A stretch of DNA of 64,000 nucleotides from Sphingobacterium sp. ML3W (GCF_029542085.1 NZ_CP107036.1:2976001-3040000), one strand, 5' to 3'; positions 19,281 to 27,357 are shown, counted from the stretch's first letter. The notes: a model not told the origin generated them from the letters alone. Program-made: numbers and translations.

Positions 19281-19877
19281 TTAAAAATGTTTTAAGAAAA
19301 AATGAAGTAGCAGGACCAGCGGTATATCATTCATATGAGCAGTACAATACGCACGGATACTTTTCATTGCTTGATCAAGGTTGGACTTAACTGTCTCAGG
19401 CGACACCTGAAGTATTTCGGCTGCTTCTTCACGCTTTAGATATTGTTCTCGGATCAATCGATAGGTCTCTTTTTGTTTTGCCGGAAGCCGTTCGATTGCC
19501 TCGTCCAGCAAACGCTTGAAATCTTTATCCTGAGTCAAATAATCCGCTTCCGGATAAACGCGAAGTAAAGCGTTTTTGGCTTCCTCCTGCGAATAAGTTT
19601 TATAGTGTGCTTTCTTTTTAATGATATCCAGGGCGATATTTTTGGATAGCACATAAAGCCAGGTTTCAAAATTAGCAATTGCGGGAATCTGCTGCCGATG
19701 AATCCATACTTTAACGAAGGTATCCTGAACGATATCTTCGGCCATCCATTCGTTGTTGGTAACGCGCAAGGCGGTTGTATAAATATTTGGGCGATAGGTA
19801 TCAAACAGCACTTTGAAGGCTACCTCATCTCCTTCAGCAACACGCATCAAAATAGATGTATCTATTTGCAAAGCCAT
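19281..19877 (-). CDS. ECF sigma-70 factor
   Basis: I start this gene at ATG 19877 (MALQIDTSIL), because the slightly longer frame begins with TTG. The 198-residue protein shows region 2 (NEWMAEDIVQDTFVKVWIHR) and region 4 (LKREEAAEILQVSPETVKSN), with the short hydrophobic C-terminus (LVLLLHFFLKHF) shared with Bacteroidota FecI-like factors. It heads the eight-gene locus sigma, FecR, SusC, SusD, DUF4843, PKD-like, TlpA, propeller. It is most likely the dedicated sigma factor of that locus. Confidence 0.93.
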   Translation of the reverse strand: MALQIDTSILMRVAEGDEVAFKVLFDTYRPNIYTTALRVTNNEWMAEDIVQDTFVKVWIHRQQIPAIANFETWLYVLSKNIALDIIKKKAHYKTYSQEEAKNALLRVYPEADYLTQDKDFKRLLDEAIERLPAKQKETYRLIREQYLKREEAAEILQVSPETVKSNLDQAMKSIRAYCTAHMNDIPLVLLLHFFLKHF

Positions 19878-19883
19878 TTTCAA

Positions 19884-20428
19884 ATATCGTCTGTTTTCTG
19901 CAAAAATAGTTTTTATGTTCTTATTAATAGCATCTTAAATCAAAAATGGCAGGTAAAAACTATGTAAAATGCTAAATCCTTTTGATGACTTCACCAAAAA
20001 TTGCTTCTTTTTACCATTTAATGGGAGAAATCGTTACATATTTGATGGATAGAATTTCCGATCTGAAAGACTGGTGCATGTTCCGCGCCTTTGGAATTAT
20101 AAGGCGGGTTGGTTCCGTTATCGGAATATCGCTGTGCATGATCAACATTGTTCGACGTAATATTGCTATTGATAATATGACCTCCTTTAACAAAATAACC
20201 TAAAAGCGTGTAATCACCAATAGCTTTCCTTGTCAAACAACTAATTTGGCTTAATAAGCCATATAGCCTCTCATCGGACGATTATTATATTTTCTTCTCA
20301 AAAATTTATTAATTTAGCTAGGGCTCGTAGCATTGTCCAAGGTTTGTGCTAAATTGAACCTTTAGTCCAATTTATCCCGAACTATTGCCAAGCTGTGAAC
20401 CGTTACCTATAATACTCAATCGACCGAT
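19884..20428. other. Intergenic stretch with one possible gene remnant
   Basis: No confident gene lies in these 545 bp. They must contain the promoter of the sigma gene (minus strand) and of the HEAT-like gene (plus strand). On the minus strand, 20018-20280 is open for nearly 90 codons between stops. It has a protein-like composition (YTLLGYFVKGGHIINSNI, SKGAEHAPVFQIGN) but no ATG start, only TTG. I do not recognise it; it may be a decayed gene or chance. Confidence 0.35.
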
Positions 20429-21031
20429 ATGACAAAATACTTTCCCGAAATACTAACCAATGAAAAAATTAACGACAGACACATTGAGTTTCGCAATGCG
20501 TTATTTGATTTAGACAAAAATGTAATCAGCGCAGAAAATTCACACTACTTGACAAATATTTACTACTCCACCAAACAACTCGACATTAGAAATAAGATTT
20601 TAAAACTGTTGTATGACTTTAATTTTGCGACATTGAAAGAATTCTTTGCAAATGCTTACAAGAAAGAACGATATTTAGATATGAAAATCTATGCTTTGCG
20701 TGGGCTTTCAAATTTTATGGAAGAGAAAGAGATTGCTAAACTGCTTGATAAGTTTAATCAAACATTAGCAAAAAGGCAAGATACAACACCATATAATTAC
20801 CAAGAGTACGAATTATTAAGAGGAAAAAACGCTTTGCCTTTTTTAGTCGAAAAATTTGGATATAACTGTTTTGAAGAAACCTTGGAACAATTGAATAAAC
20901 AATATGATGATATGCCAGACGCGTTCAAAGGACACTTTACGACAGACGAAAACGGAGAAATTGTCATGTTGAGAAAACCGGAAGAAACTAAAATTATGAT
21001 GGAGAAATTTTGGGAAAACGCAAGAAAGTAA
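20429..21031 (+). CDS. Hypothetical helical protein, HEAT-repeat-like
   Basis: This is a 200-residue cytoplasmic protein with no signal peptide or membrane segment. It is almost wholly alpha-helical in pattern, with repeats of paired amphipathic helices (RNKILKLLYDFNFATLKEFF, DMKIYALRGLSNFMEEKEIA) that resemble HEAT or ARM repeats. The C-terminus carries HFTTDENGEIVMLRKPEE. It is the only plus-strand gene in the first 27 kb and stands alone between a sigma operon and the sulfur gene set. I do not recognise a family with certainty. HEAT-like proteins near accessory DNA are often binding scaffolds, but no function is claimed. Confidence 0.75.
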   Translation: MTKYFPEILTNEKINDRHIEFRNALFDLDKNVISAENSHYLTNIYYSTKQLDIRNKILKLLYDFNFATLKEFFANAYKKERYLDMKIYALRGLSNFMEEKEIAKLLDKFNQTLAKRQDTTPYNYQEYELLRGKNALPFLVEKFGYNCFEETLEQLNKQYDDMPDAFKGHFTTDENGEIVMLRKPEETKIMMEKFWENARK

Positions 21032-21113
21032 TACACAAAATAATACTGCTGATAGTAAGGGTTTGCTCGCAACAAAAGTAGCGATCCCTGTGGATATTAA
21101 GATTTAAACAAGT

Positions 21114-21273
21114 ATGAAATTCACTCACAAATTCATAAAAACTGTTAACAACTACGCCTATTTCAGCAATAGAACACCGACCTCATAACACTACAAATAA
21201 GAAGTGGTTGTACCGCTATGAAGGCAGGTCTTTTACGGACTTTAAGGATAAAACGAGAAAGAATGAGCAATGA
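21114..21273 (+). pseudogene. Possible short frameshifted ORF
   Basis: An ATG at 21114 opens a 24-codon frame (MKFTHKFIKTVNNYAYF) that stops at 21188. A second frame, shifted by one base, runs on without a stop to 21273 (NKKWLYRYEGRSFTDFKDKT). The two halves together could be one small decayed gene. No family is recognised, and at this length chance cannot be excluded. Confidence 0.25.
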
Positions 21274-21292
21274 AAATTTGAAATTTGCTGTT

Positions 21293-21326
21293 TTAAAAGC
21301 AAGGACCTTTCCTCCCTTGCTTTTAA
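21293..21326 (-). terminator. Intrinsic terminator after the MBL-rhodanese gene
   Basis: A 12-bp perfect stem (TTAAAAGCAAGG with CCTTGCTTTTAA, 10-nt loop) lies 9 nt beyond the stop of the MBL gene. Its 3' arm ends in a T-run on both strands, so it could work in both directions. Confidence 0.8.
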
Positions 21327-21334
21327 CTATGCTA

Positions 21335-22834
21335 TTAATGACTATTAGTGACAAATTCATCTATGGTACCCAAATAAACTTTAACGTTTTCAATTCCATT
21401 TCTTTTTAGAATAGAATAAGCCATATTAGCACGTGTACCACTTTTGCAATGAACAATAACGGTCTTGTCTCTATTGATCTTCTTTAAGTTTTCATCCAAA
21501 TGAGAAAAAGGAATATTTTCAACGTACGGTATATTTCCACTTTTATATTCATTTTCACTGCGGACATCAATTACCTGAACGTCCTTATTACCCAATAAGG
21601 ATTTGAAAGTAGCTTTGTCAACGGTATCCGAACTTGAGAGCGGAAGACCTAAACTTTCGATATCAGCTACGTAGCCATATATGTTATCCATGCCGATACG
21701 GGTGAGTTTGCGGGTTAGATCTTCTATGCTCCTTTCATCGCTGATCAACACAAATTGCAAGCTATAATCTAACAAGGAACCCATAAATGTCGCAAATGAA
21801 TTGCTTCCCTCAATATGGAGACTACCGGGGACAAAGCCTTTTACAACTGTACCTGGTATACGGGTGTCCACGATGACCAATCCATTCTCCCGCGCTTTCA
21901 AGAATTGTCTTGTTGATAACTTAGCGGCCTGAGGGAGTTGAATATGTAATGGCCGGGGTAACCTGTTTTGCTGTTTCATCACCGCAAAGTATTTCGGTGG
22001 GTCGGGTTGCCCATCTAAGATATATTTGACAAAACTATTTTCATCCTTAAAATGGAAAGCTTTGCTGTTTTGTTTTTCATCTTTTAGGGTAGAGGTCGGG
22101 GCATCACTCAGCGCTTTACCACAGAAGGAGCCGGCTCCATGGCCGGGCCATATTTCGATCCCATCATGAAGTTTTGAGAATCGCTGCAGTGACGCAAACA
22201 ACTGTCGAGCTCCCTTGTCTTGCGTACCATGTTGCTGGGCTACTTTTTCCAACAGATCGGGGCGCCCCACATCACCGATAAAAATAAAATCTCCTGTAAG
22301 GGCCTTTTGCGGTTTATTAGAAAGCGAAAGATCTGTCAGCAGGAACGTCATGCTTTCCGGAGTATGCCCTGGGGTATGTATGGCTTCAACAATGATACGT
22401 CCCAACTGGAACTGCTGTCCATCTTTGATCGGACTGTGTGGAATATGGTATGACCAATCTGGATCTGTCTCGCCAGAAAGGATCAATTCCGCCCCCGTAG
22501 CGGATGCAAGTTCCTGAGCACCACTTAAATAATCGGCATGTATATGTGTTTCTGTAACTTTTGTGATTTTTAACCCATTCTGTTTAGCGATATCGAGATA
22601 GGTATCAATATCCCGCTTCGGGTCGACTACGAGAGCTTCTTTGGTTTCCATACTGGCGATCACATAGCTGGTCTGTGCTAATGTAGAATCAAAAACACGT
22701 TCAAAAAACAACGTACCTGTACTTGGACTATGGCTGCTTACCCTTACTTTTGTATCTGCAATTGTCAACAGTGGAGCCGCCAAGGAAGCCGTCCCCAGTA
22801 TAACACTTGTTTTTATAAAATTTTTTCTTTCCAT
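21335..22834 (-). CDS. Exported MBL-fold hydrolase with two C-terminal rhodanese domains
   Basis: This 499-residue protein resembles persulfide dioxygenase-like metallo-beta-lactamase proteins fused to rhodanese domains. The MBL motif THIHADYLSG is at 96-105, with PGHTPESM, the metal Asp in GDFIFIGDVGRPDLLE and the late WPGHGAGSFCG. Rhodanese 1 (about 305-385) has VDTRIP but VLISDERS where the active-site Cys should be, so it is inactive. Rhodanese 2 (about 395-490) has CKSGTR (Cys 463). The first 27 residues look like an export signal with ERKNFIK, close to but not a full twin-arginine motif. It is last in a set with the MFS gene and a broken rhodanese. Persulfide or thiosulfate handling is inferred from the family. 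Confidence 0.88.
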   Translation of the reverse strand: MERKNFIKTSVILGTASLAAPLLTIADTKVRVSSHSPSTGTLFFERVFDSTLAQTSYVIASMETKEALVVDPKRDIDTYLDIAKQNGLKITKVTETHIHADYLSGAQELASATGAELILSGETDPDWSYHIPHSPIKDGQQFQLGRIIVEAIHTPGHTPESMTFLLTDLSLSNKPQKALTGDFIFIGDVGRPDLLEKVAQQHGTQDKGARQLFASLQRFSKLHDGIEIWPGHGAGSFCGKALSDAPTSTLKDEKQNSKAFHFKDENSFVKYILDGQPDPPKYFAVMKQQNRLPRPLHIQLPQAAKLSTRQFLKARENGLVIVDTRIPGTVVKGFVPGSLHIEGSNSFATFMGSLLDYSLQFVLISDERSIEDLTRKLTRIGMDNIYGYVADIESLGLPLSSSDTVDKATFKSLLGNKDVQVIDVRSENEYKSGNIPYVENIPFSHLDENLKKINRDKTVIVHCKSGTRANMAYSILKRNGIENVKVYLGTIDEFVTNSH

Positions 22835-22906
22835 ATTATTCTTTTTTTAATTTCCAATATTTTCTCAATCTAGTATCCTACATTCATCAGCCTTTACTTA
22901 TCATTC

Positions 22907-24154
22907 TTAGTCGTTGACCGCTGTTGTCTTCATGTTTAACCAAGCGATCACCCCCGAGATAAACGTAATGATTCCTGCGATGTGTACAGCCCAGATCAGA
23001 CCAAAGAAATTGCCGACTATACCTGCCATCAAAGCACCGACAGCATACCCCATATCTCGCCAGAAACGGTACACGCCCAATGAAGAGGCCCGCCAACTGG
23101 GATGGGCAGCATCACTTACCGCTGCTAGCAAAGCCGGATACACCATCGCTGTACCAACCCCTAATAGGACAGAACCGATCAATCCGGATTGAAGTGGGTC
23201 AAATACAGCCAATCCGATGATAATATGTCCCAAAACCTGAACAAACATGCCCCAGACAATAAGTGGTTTCCGACCCCATCTATCAGCCAGAGGCCCCGTG
23301 ATAATCTGTCCTACCCCCCATACAACGGGGTATATGGCTTTGATCCACCCCACTCCTTCCAACCCGACTCCTAATGACATAAACAGTAAGGGGAATACGC
23401 CCCAAGACATTCCGTCATTGAGATTGTTGATCAATCCGGCCTGCGAAATGGAGAACAAGTTCCTGTTTCTCATGGAGGTCTCCCTGAATACCCACCACAG
23501 GCTTGGTTTACCTTTGTGATCCTCTGAAGCCGTTCCTCTTAATTCCATAGCCTCCAACTCCGCATATTTTCGGGTATCTTTGACTAGGATAATTGATAGG
23601 AATAAACCAATAATAGTATAAACAATACCAATATAAAATGGCTGAGGACGCAGCCCATAATAAGAAGCCAGATATCCTGTCAAAAGTGCTGTCAATCCTA
23701 CCGCCCCATAACCCGCTGCTTCGTTCAACCCCATGGCTAAGCCACGGCTCTTACGACCAACCAGGTCTATCTTCATATTTACTGTCATTGACCAAGCCAA
23801 TCCCTGACTTATACCCAGTAGCACGTTGGCAAACAAAATCCAATTCCAACTGGGACTAAATGCCAAAAGAAAAGGCACGGGAAGTCCCACCAACCATCCC
23901 CATACCAGTACTTGTTTGCGGGTATAGCGATCGGCTAGTACACCCGAAATCAGATTCGTGAGTGCTTTGACTACGCCAAAAGCAATGATAAATGAAAAAA
24001 CAACCACATCGGACTTTATATTGAACTCATTGGTGCCCACTAAAGGTACAACAGTGCGTTCTAGCCCAACCATTCCACCCACCATCATATTAACGAGAAC
24101 AAGTAATGTAAACTGCCTCCAATTTTCTTTAAGCCCTAATCTGATCTGCTCCAC
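22907..24154 (-). CDS. MFS transporter
   Basis: This 415-residue inner-membrane protein has about 12 hydrophobic segments. MFS loop motifs are present in both halves: GVLADRYTRKQVL after TM2 and GPLADRWGRKPLI after TM8, the G-x-L-x-D-R-x-G-R-K type. No ATG precedes the family start, so GTG at 24154 (EQIRLGLKENW) is the likely start codon. It lies between a broken rhodanese gene (44 nt upstream) and the MBL-rhodanese gene (72 nt downstream) on the same strand. In such sulfur operons, transporters of this kind may export a sulfur compound; the substrate here is unknown. Confidence 0.9.
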   Translation of the reverse strand: MEQIRLGLKENWRQFTLLVLVNMMVGGMVGLERTVVPLVGTNEFNIKSDVVVFSFIIAFGVVKALTNLISGVLADRYTRKQVLVWGWLVGLPVPFLLAFSPSWNWILFANVLLGISQGLAWSMTVNMKIDLVGRKSRGLAMGLNEAAGYGAVGLTALLTGYLASYYGLRPQPFYIGIVYTIIGLFLSIILVKDTRKYAELEAMELRGTASEDHKGKPSLWWVFRETSMRNRNLFSISQAGLINNLNDGMSWGVFPLLFMSLGVGLEGVGWIKAIYPVVWGVGQIITGPLADRWGRKPLIVWGMFVQVLGHIIIGLAVFDPLQSGLIGSVLLGVGTAMVYPALLAAVSDAAHPSWRASSLGVYRFWRDMGYAVGALMAGIVGNFFGLIWAVHIAGIITFISGVIAWLNMKTTAVND

Positions 24155-24197
24155 TTGTTTTATCTATTTATTTATTATTACTAAAAAGACTCCTCGC

Positions 24198-24520
24198 TTA
24201 TGATATGGTACATCTATTGGCTCCAGCCTCTAGATCCGCAGGATCAATGCCTTCATACTTGCTGGTTTTATTTAGCGCTGCAATTTGACTAGTTCTACCT
24301 GCAGCACTAACTGTTACGATCGCTATTTCTTTGGAAACAGGAAGATTGTCAAAAATATCTTGATCCCCTTTGTTGAGTGCTTCGTATGCATCAACATGAT
24401 AGCTACCGTGAATATTCCATTCATCACGCTGATCCTGCGGTCTAACATCAACAATTGCTATTTTCTTATCGGTTCAAGCAGCTGTTGCAACTCGTAAACG
24501 CTTAAATCTTTTGTGCTCAT
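24198..24520 (-). pseudogene. Frameshifted, truncated rhodanese-domain gene
   Basis: ATG 24520 begins MSTKDLSVYELQQLLE and reaches a stop after 20 codons. Shifting one base restores DKKIAIVDVRPQDQRDEWNI, then GSYHVDAYEALNKGDQDIFD, and runs to TAA at 24198. This is clearly a rhodanese domain, of the type that precedes MBL domains in fused proteins. It is broken three ways: a frameshift near 24460, Ser in place of the active-site Cys (VTVSAAGRTS where VTVCAAG is usual), and loss of the domain end. It is the first gene after the palindrome at 24554-24593, so transcription of the MFS and MBL genes probably still passes through it. Confidence 0.85.
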
Positions 24521-24553
24521 TTGTATTATTTTGAGTATAATACAAAAGTAGCA

Positions 24554-24593
24554 AAAACAAACTATTCAATAGAATTATTGAATAGTTTGTTTT
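24554..24593. promoter_or_regulatory. Palindromic operator upstream of the sulfur operon
   Basis: A perfect 17-bp inverted repeat, AAAACAAACTATTCAAT, N6 (AGAATT), then its complement, lies 34 nt upstream of the rhodanese pseudogene start. The core ACTATTCAAT-N6-ATTGAATAGT recurs exactly upstream of the ArsR-rhodanese gene. ArsR-family repressors bind such A/T-rich dyads, so this is the likely operator linking regulator and operon. Confidence 0.8.
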
Positions 24594-24652
24594 AGATAAA
24601 AAAGAATAATTCAATATAAACAACTCACAGACAATAATTTACATTAAAAAAA

Positions 24653-24680
24653 TAGCGCTAAAACTTTGGTTATAGCGCTA
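24653..24680 (-). terminator. Terminator of the ArsR-rhodanese gene
   Basis: Two copies of the self-complementary octamer TAGCGCTA separated by 12 nt form a stem. On the minus strand the second copy is followed by seven T residues. It lies 26 nt after the stop of the regulator gene, so the regulator and the downstream sulfur genes are separate transcripts. Confidence 0.85.
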
Positions 24681-24705
24681 GTTAAAACTGATTTAAACAG
24701 TAATA

Positions 24706-25374
24706 TCATTCAGAAAGATCGACTGGATATCCTTTGATTGCCCATTCGGGATACCCTTCTTCTAGTCGGACGGCTTTATATCCTTTTTCTTTCAACAGGG
24801 CTACGGCCTCATCTGCATACACACAGAAAGGACCACGACAATATGCCACCAACATCTTACGTTTGGGGAATTTTTTGAATGAATCGCCCAATTTATCAAT
24901 AGGAATTGACATCGCTTGATGAATATGGCCTCTATGATATTCTTCTTCTGGTCGGACATCTAAGAGTATTACCTCATCATTTTCGAGCATGGTCATTAAC
25001 GTTTGAGCATCGATAGCCGACATATCCTCATGGTGTCCTTTACGAAAATCACTGACCACTTTCTCCACTTCGGCATTGAAAGCGATTCCTAATCCACGGA
25101 GGGAAACCCAGGTTTCATAAACGCTCTCACTTGCAAGCGTATAGTTTATAAAGTTCCCATTTCGGGTCACAGTCACCAATTTTGCATTTTTAAGATTTTG
25201 TAGATGTTGGGATGCATTTGCAATAGACTGTCCGGTATAATTAGCTATCTGTTCGACAGAAAATGGTCCTTGGGCCAAAAGATCGATAATTTCTAACCGC
25301 ACAGGATTAGCCATTGCTTTAGCTACCTTTGCCAACTCAGTATATACTTTGTCTTTAAATTCTCTTTTATTCAT
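24706..25374 (-). CDS. ArsR-family repressor fused to a rhodanese domain
   Basis: From ATG 25374 the product has 222 residues (a TTG start would add four). Residues about 15-95 are a winged helix of the ArsR type (MANPVRLEIIDLLAQGPFSV, SQHLQNLKNAKLVTVTRNGN). Residues about 125-218 are a rhodanese domain with LLDVRPEEEYHRGHI and the active loop CRGPFC (Cys 179 and 184). The DNA-binding half has no cysteine, so the paired sensor cysteines of BigR/SqrR-type repressors are absent and persulfide sensing could sit in the rhodanese loop. Palindromes upstream of its own gene and of the sulfur operon suggest autoregulation and control of that operon. Confidence 0.9.
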   Translation of the reverse strand: MNKREFKDKVYTELAKVAKAMANPVRLEIIDLLAQGPFSVEQIANYTGQSIANASQHLQNLKNAKLVTVTRNGNFINYTLASESVYETWVSLRGLGIAFNAEVEKVVSDFRKGHHEDMSAIDAQTLMTMLENDEVILLDVRPEEEYHRGHIHQAMSIPIDKLGDSFKKFPKRKMLVAYCRGPFCVYADEAVALLKEKGYKAVRLEEGYPEWAIKGYPVDLSE

Positions 25375-25449
25375 AGTGCTATCCAAAAAGCGCTTCGCAA
25401 AAGTGAAATATTGATGGCGCTTAATTCATTGCAAAGTTATGAAAGACTT

Positions 25450-25481
25450 TACACTATTCAATTAAATTATTGAATAGTGTA
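25450..25481. promoter_or_regulatory. Palindromic operator upstream of the ArsR-rhodanese gene
   Basis: A 13-bp perfect inverted repeat (TACACTATTCAAT, 6-nt spacer, complement) lies 76 nt upstream of the regulator start. Its core ACTATTCAAT-N6-ATTGAATAGT matches the dyad at 24554-24593 exactly. This supports autoregulation by the ArsR-rhodanese protein. Confidence 0.8.
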
Positions 25482-25519
25482 GTTTTCTTTGCATTTACTC
25501 CCCCATTTTCTTTTTGGCA

Positions 25520-25705
25520 TTAGAGAAAAATAAAGATATTGCCCTGAATTTTAGAATTCATCACTCCCTCAGACAGGATGGAAGATCTTGAACTGGTGGC
25601 GAATTCATAGTTTATCTGAATACTCCCCCAAAGCTCATTGAGTTGATCTTCGTCGTATGGATTCGCTTTCCTTTCAAGAGTAAAATACAATTTCCCGCAA
25701 TCCAT
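25520..25705 (-). CDS. Short hypothetical ORF, possibly a gene remnant
   Basis: This is a 61-codon frame with an ATG start (MDCGKLYFTLERKANPYDED) and no recognised family. The composition is protein-like and acidic in the middle. It lies just downstream, on the same strand, of the colicin-immunity-like remnant, in a stretch full of decayed genes. It may be a truncated piece of a longer protein. Kept at low confidence. Confidence 0.35.
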   Translation of the reverse strand: MDCGKLYFTLERKANPYDEDQLNELWGSIQINYEFATSSRSSILSEGVMNSKIQGNIFIFL

Positions 25706-25762
25706 TTTTTCAAAATTTAGTTATTTACGATATCAATTCTTCAAGCAATACGAAATGAGCTC

Positions 25763-26014
25763 CTAGCCGTCTTTTAAATTCAGATTCACTAATATAAATT
25801 GATCCCTCTCATCATACAATTCATCAGGAGCATATTCGTCCACATCCAAGAATAGCGTATCCAAAATTTGGTAGATTCCATTGTCAGAAACAGATGCCAT
25901 CCAGTGGATATCTTCCCTCCTAAGCTGAAGAAAGCTCGTCTCGAAAACTGATGCTGTGATCTCGTTATTTAGGAAAGCACGTAGTAAATAAAGCTTAACA
26001 ACAACACATGATGG
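25763..26014 (-). pseudogene. Remnant of a colicin-D-type immunity gene
   Basis: An 84-codon stop-to-stop frame without a proper start reads LYLLRAFLNNEITASVFETS, then FLQLRREDIHW, and later YQILDTLFLDVDEYAPDELY. The spacing of FLN-x-EI-x-A-x-x-F at the start and ILD-x-LF-x-DVD-x-Y near the end resembles the bacterial self-protective colicin-like immunity family. The N-terminal start is missing (TAA just upstream) and the C-terminus stops early (LNLKDG, TAG). Such proteins neutralise nuclease toxins. No toxin gene is seen nearby, so this is probably an orphaned, dead immunity gene. Confidence 0.5.
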
Positions 26015-26072
26015 TTAGTAAATAATTTAATAGAAAAGCTTCAAACAGGCTTATAGTATCCAGCCAGTTTAC

Positions 26073-26445
26073 TTAAGCCGCCACAATTTTCTTATCTTGC
26101 TTAAACTGTTTGTCATATAATTGGATGTAGGGTATACAGCCACAATTTATTAATGACTGATGGTCACCTAATGCTTCGATCTGTCCTTTGTGAAGCACAA
26201 TTATTTTATCGTAATCTTTGATTCTTGAGAAATCATGAACAATTGCCATTAAAGTCTTTTCTTCTAAGATATCTTTTAGATTTTGATAGATCAGATGCTC
26301 AGACATTGCATCTATTGAACTTGTAGCTTCATCGAAGATTATGATATCGGCGTTCTTATATAATGATCTGGCAAGTGCTACACGTTGACGTTGGCCGCCG
26401 GACAACTTATTACCATTTTTGCCCAACGCTACATGCCCTGAGGAT
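26073..26445 (-). pseudogene. C-terminal fragment of an ABC exporter ATPase
   Basis: Only the last third of an ABC-exporter nucleotide-binding domain is left. It has the signature LSGGQRQRVALARSLY, Walker B with catalytic Glu (IIIFDEATSSID), the D-loop and the H-loop (MAIVHDFSRI). Walker A, Q-loop and all membrane segments are missing. Homology begins abruptly at HVALGKNGNK near 26445, right after the 37-residue peptide ORF, with no ATG. This looks like a deletion junction. The sequence is typical of peptide or bacteriocin exporters. It cannot hydrolyse ATP on its own. Confidence 0.85.
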
Positions 26446-26452
26446 TAAAATA

Positions 26453-26566
26453 TTACCAACCGGCAATAAAATACCAATCGTCTGTACCAACGATTATGCC
26501 TCCTGCCTCTGCTTCCGCATTGTAAACCTTAATGTCTCCTTTGAAGTGATTCATGTTTGTGCTCAT
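26453..26566 (-). CDS. 37-residue peptide ORF beside an ABC-exporter fragment
   Basis: ATG 26566 is preceded by an AGGATG-type purine run, unusual for this window. The peptide runs MSTNMNHFKGDIKVYNAEAE, then AGGIIVGTDDWYFIAGW, and stops at 26453. It has a charged front half, a Gly-Gly at 22-23 and a short hydrophobic, aromatic end. This recalls leader-core layouts of exported peptides, and the next gene fragment downstream is an exporter ATPase. It may instead be the 5' end of a longer gene cut by the same deletion. No family is recognised. Confidence 0.4.
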   Translation of the reverse strand: MSTNMNHFKGDIKVYNAEAEAGGIIVGTDDWYFIAGW

Positions 26567-27357
26567 CCTTTTTTATTTTCTTTAAGTTATTATTAACAAG
26601 AACTAAATTAGCCACAATTATTTTTAATGAAAAATAATTAATTTAAAATACATGACATTACACGTATACTTGTATTTAATAATACCTTGTGATACATGGT
26701 AGTTATATGAAGAGAAAAGGAAAGGTATCTTAGGTGTATGTCGCATGATATGCTTTTCCGCTATGCTACGTAGAGAATAAAGGCAGCAGTTACATTGGCC
26801 GTAACCGTTACATCAAAATATCTGATGTGTATGGGAGAAAGTAAATAATTAGATTTTAATAGCCCAGAATTCAGAGTAATTAAAATCTGAAGCCGAAACA
26901 AGTAGATTCATTTGTGTATTCCAAAGCAATGAGTTCGTCATCACTTTTGTTGAACAGTTTTATACAAAATCTACATCATGTCTGGATGTCATAATAGGGC
27001 TATTGGTCGAAAACCAAAGTTAGGTATTAATTATTGAAACAATAAAAATACCTAAACAATAAATTTACACTATAAAATTACGACAAATGTATTTAAACAA
27101 CATAAATAAAGAAAAGTAGCAAGCCAAACTCAGCTAGCACACTATACATACCCTTTATAAAATAGCATCAATAACGGTGTAAACATCCACCACCAAAGAA
27201 ATCAAAAGGAAAATAATTTCGATAAAACAGCCTATTGTCAGATCATGTAGTGGCTATTACACATAATTTGTTTATCACATTCGTTCGTTTATCTATTTGG
27301 TCAACTATTTAAAAATAAATAAATACACGCCATCATAAATTCGTGTTGCCCGATATT
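26567..27357. other. Non-coding or decayed stretch with short coding remnants
   Basis: No intact gene is seen in these 791 bp. Two short open pieces look protein-like. On the plus strand near 26755-26847 a frame without start ends YVENKGSSYIGRNRYIKISD and VYGRK. On the minus strand near 26880-26968 a frame ends FNKSDDELIALEYTNESTC and FGFRF. Neither is assigned to a family. With the neighbouring broken genes this suggests an eroded accessory island. Confidence 0.4.
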
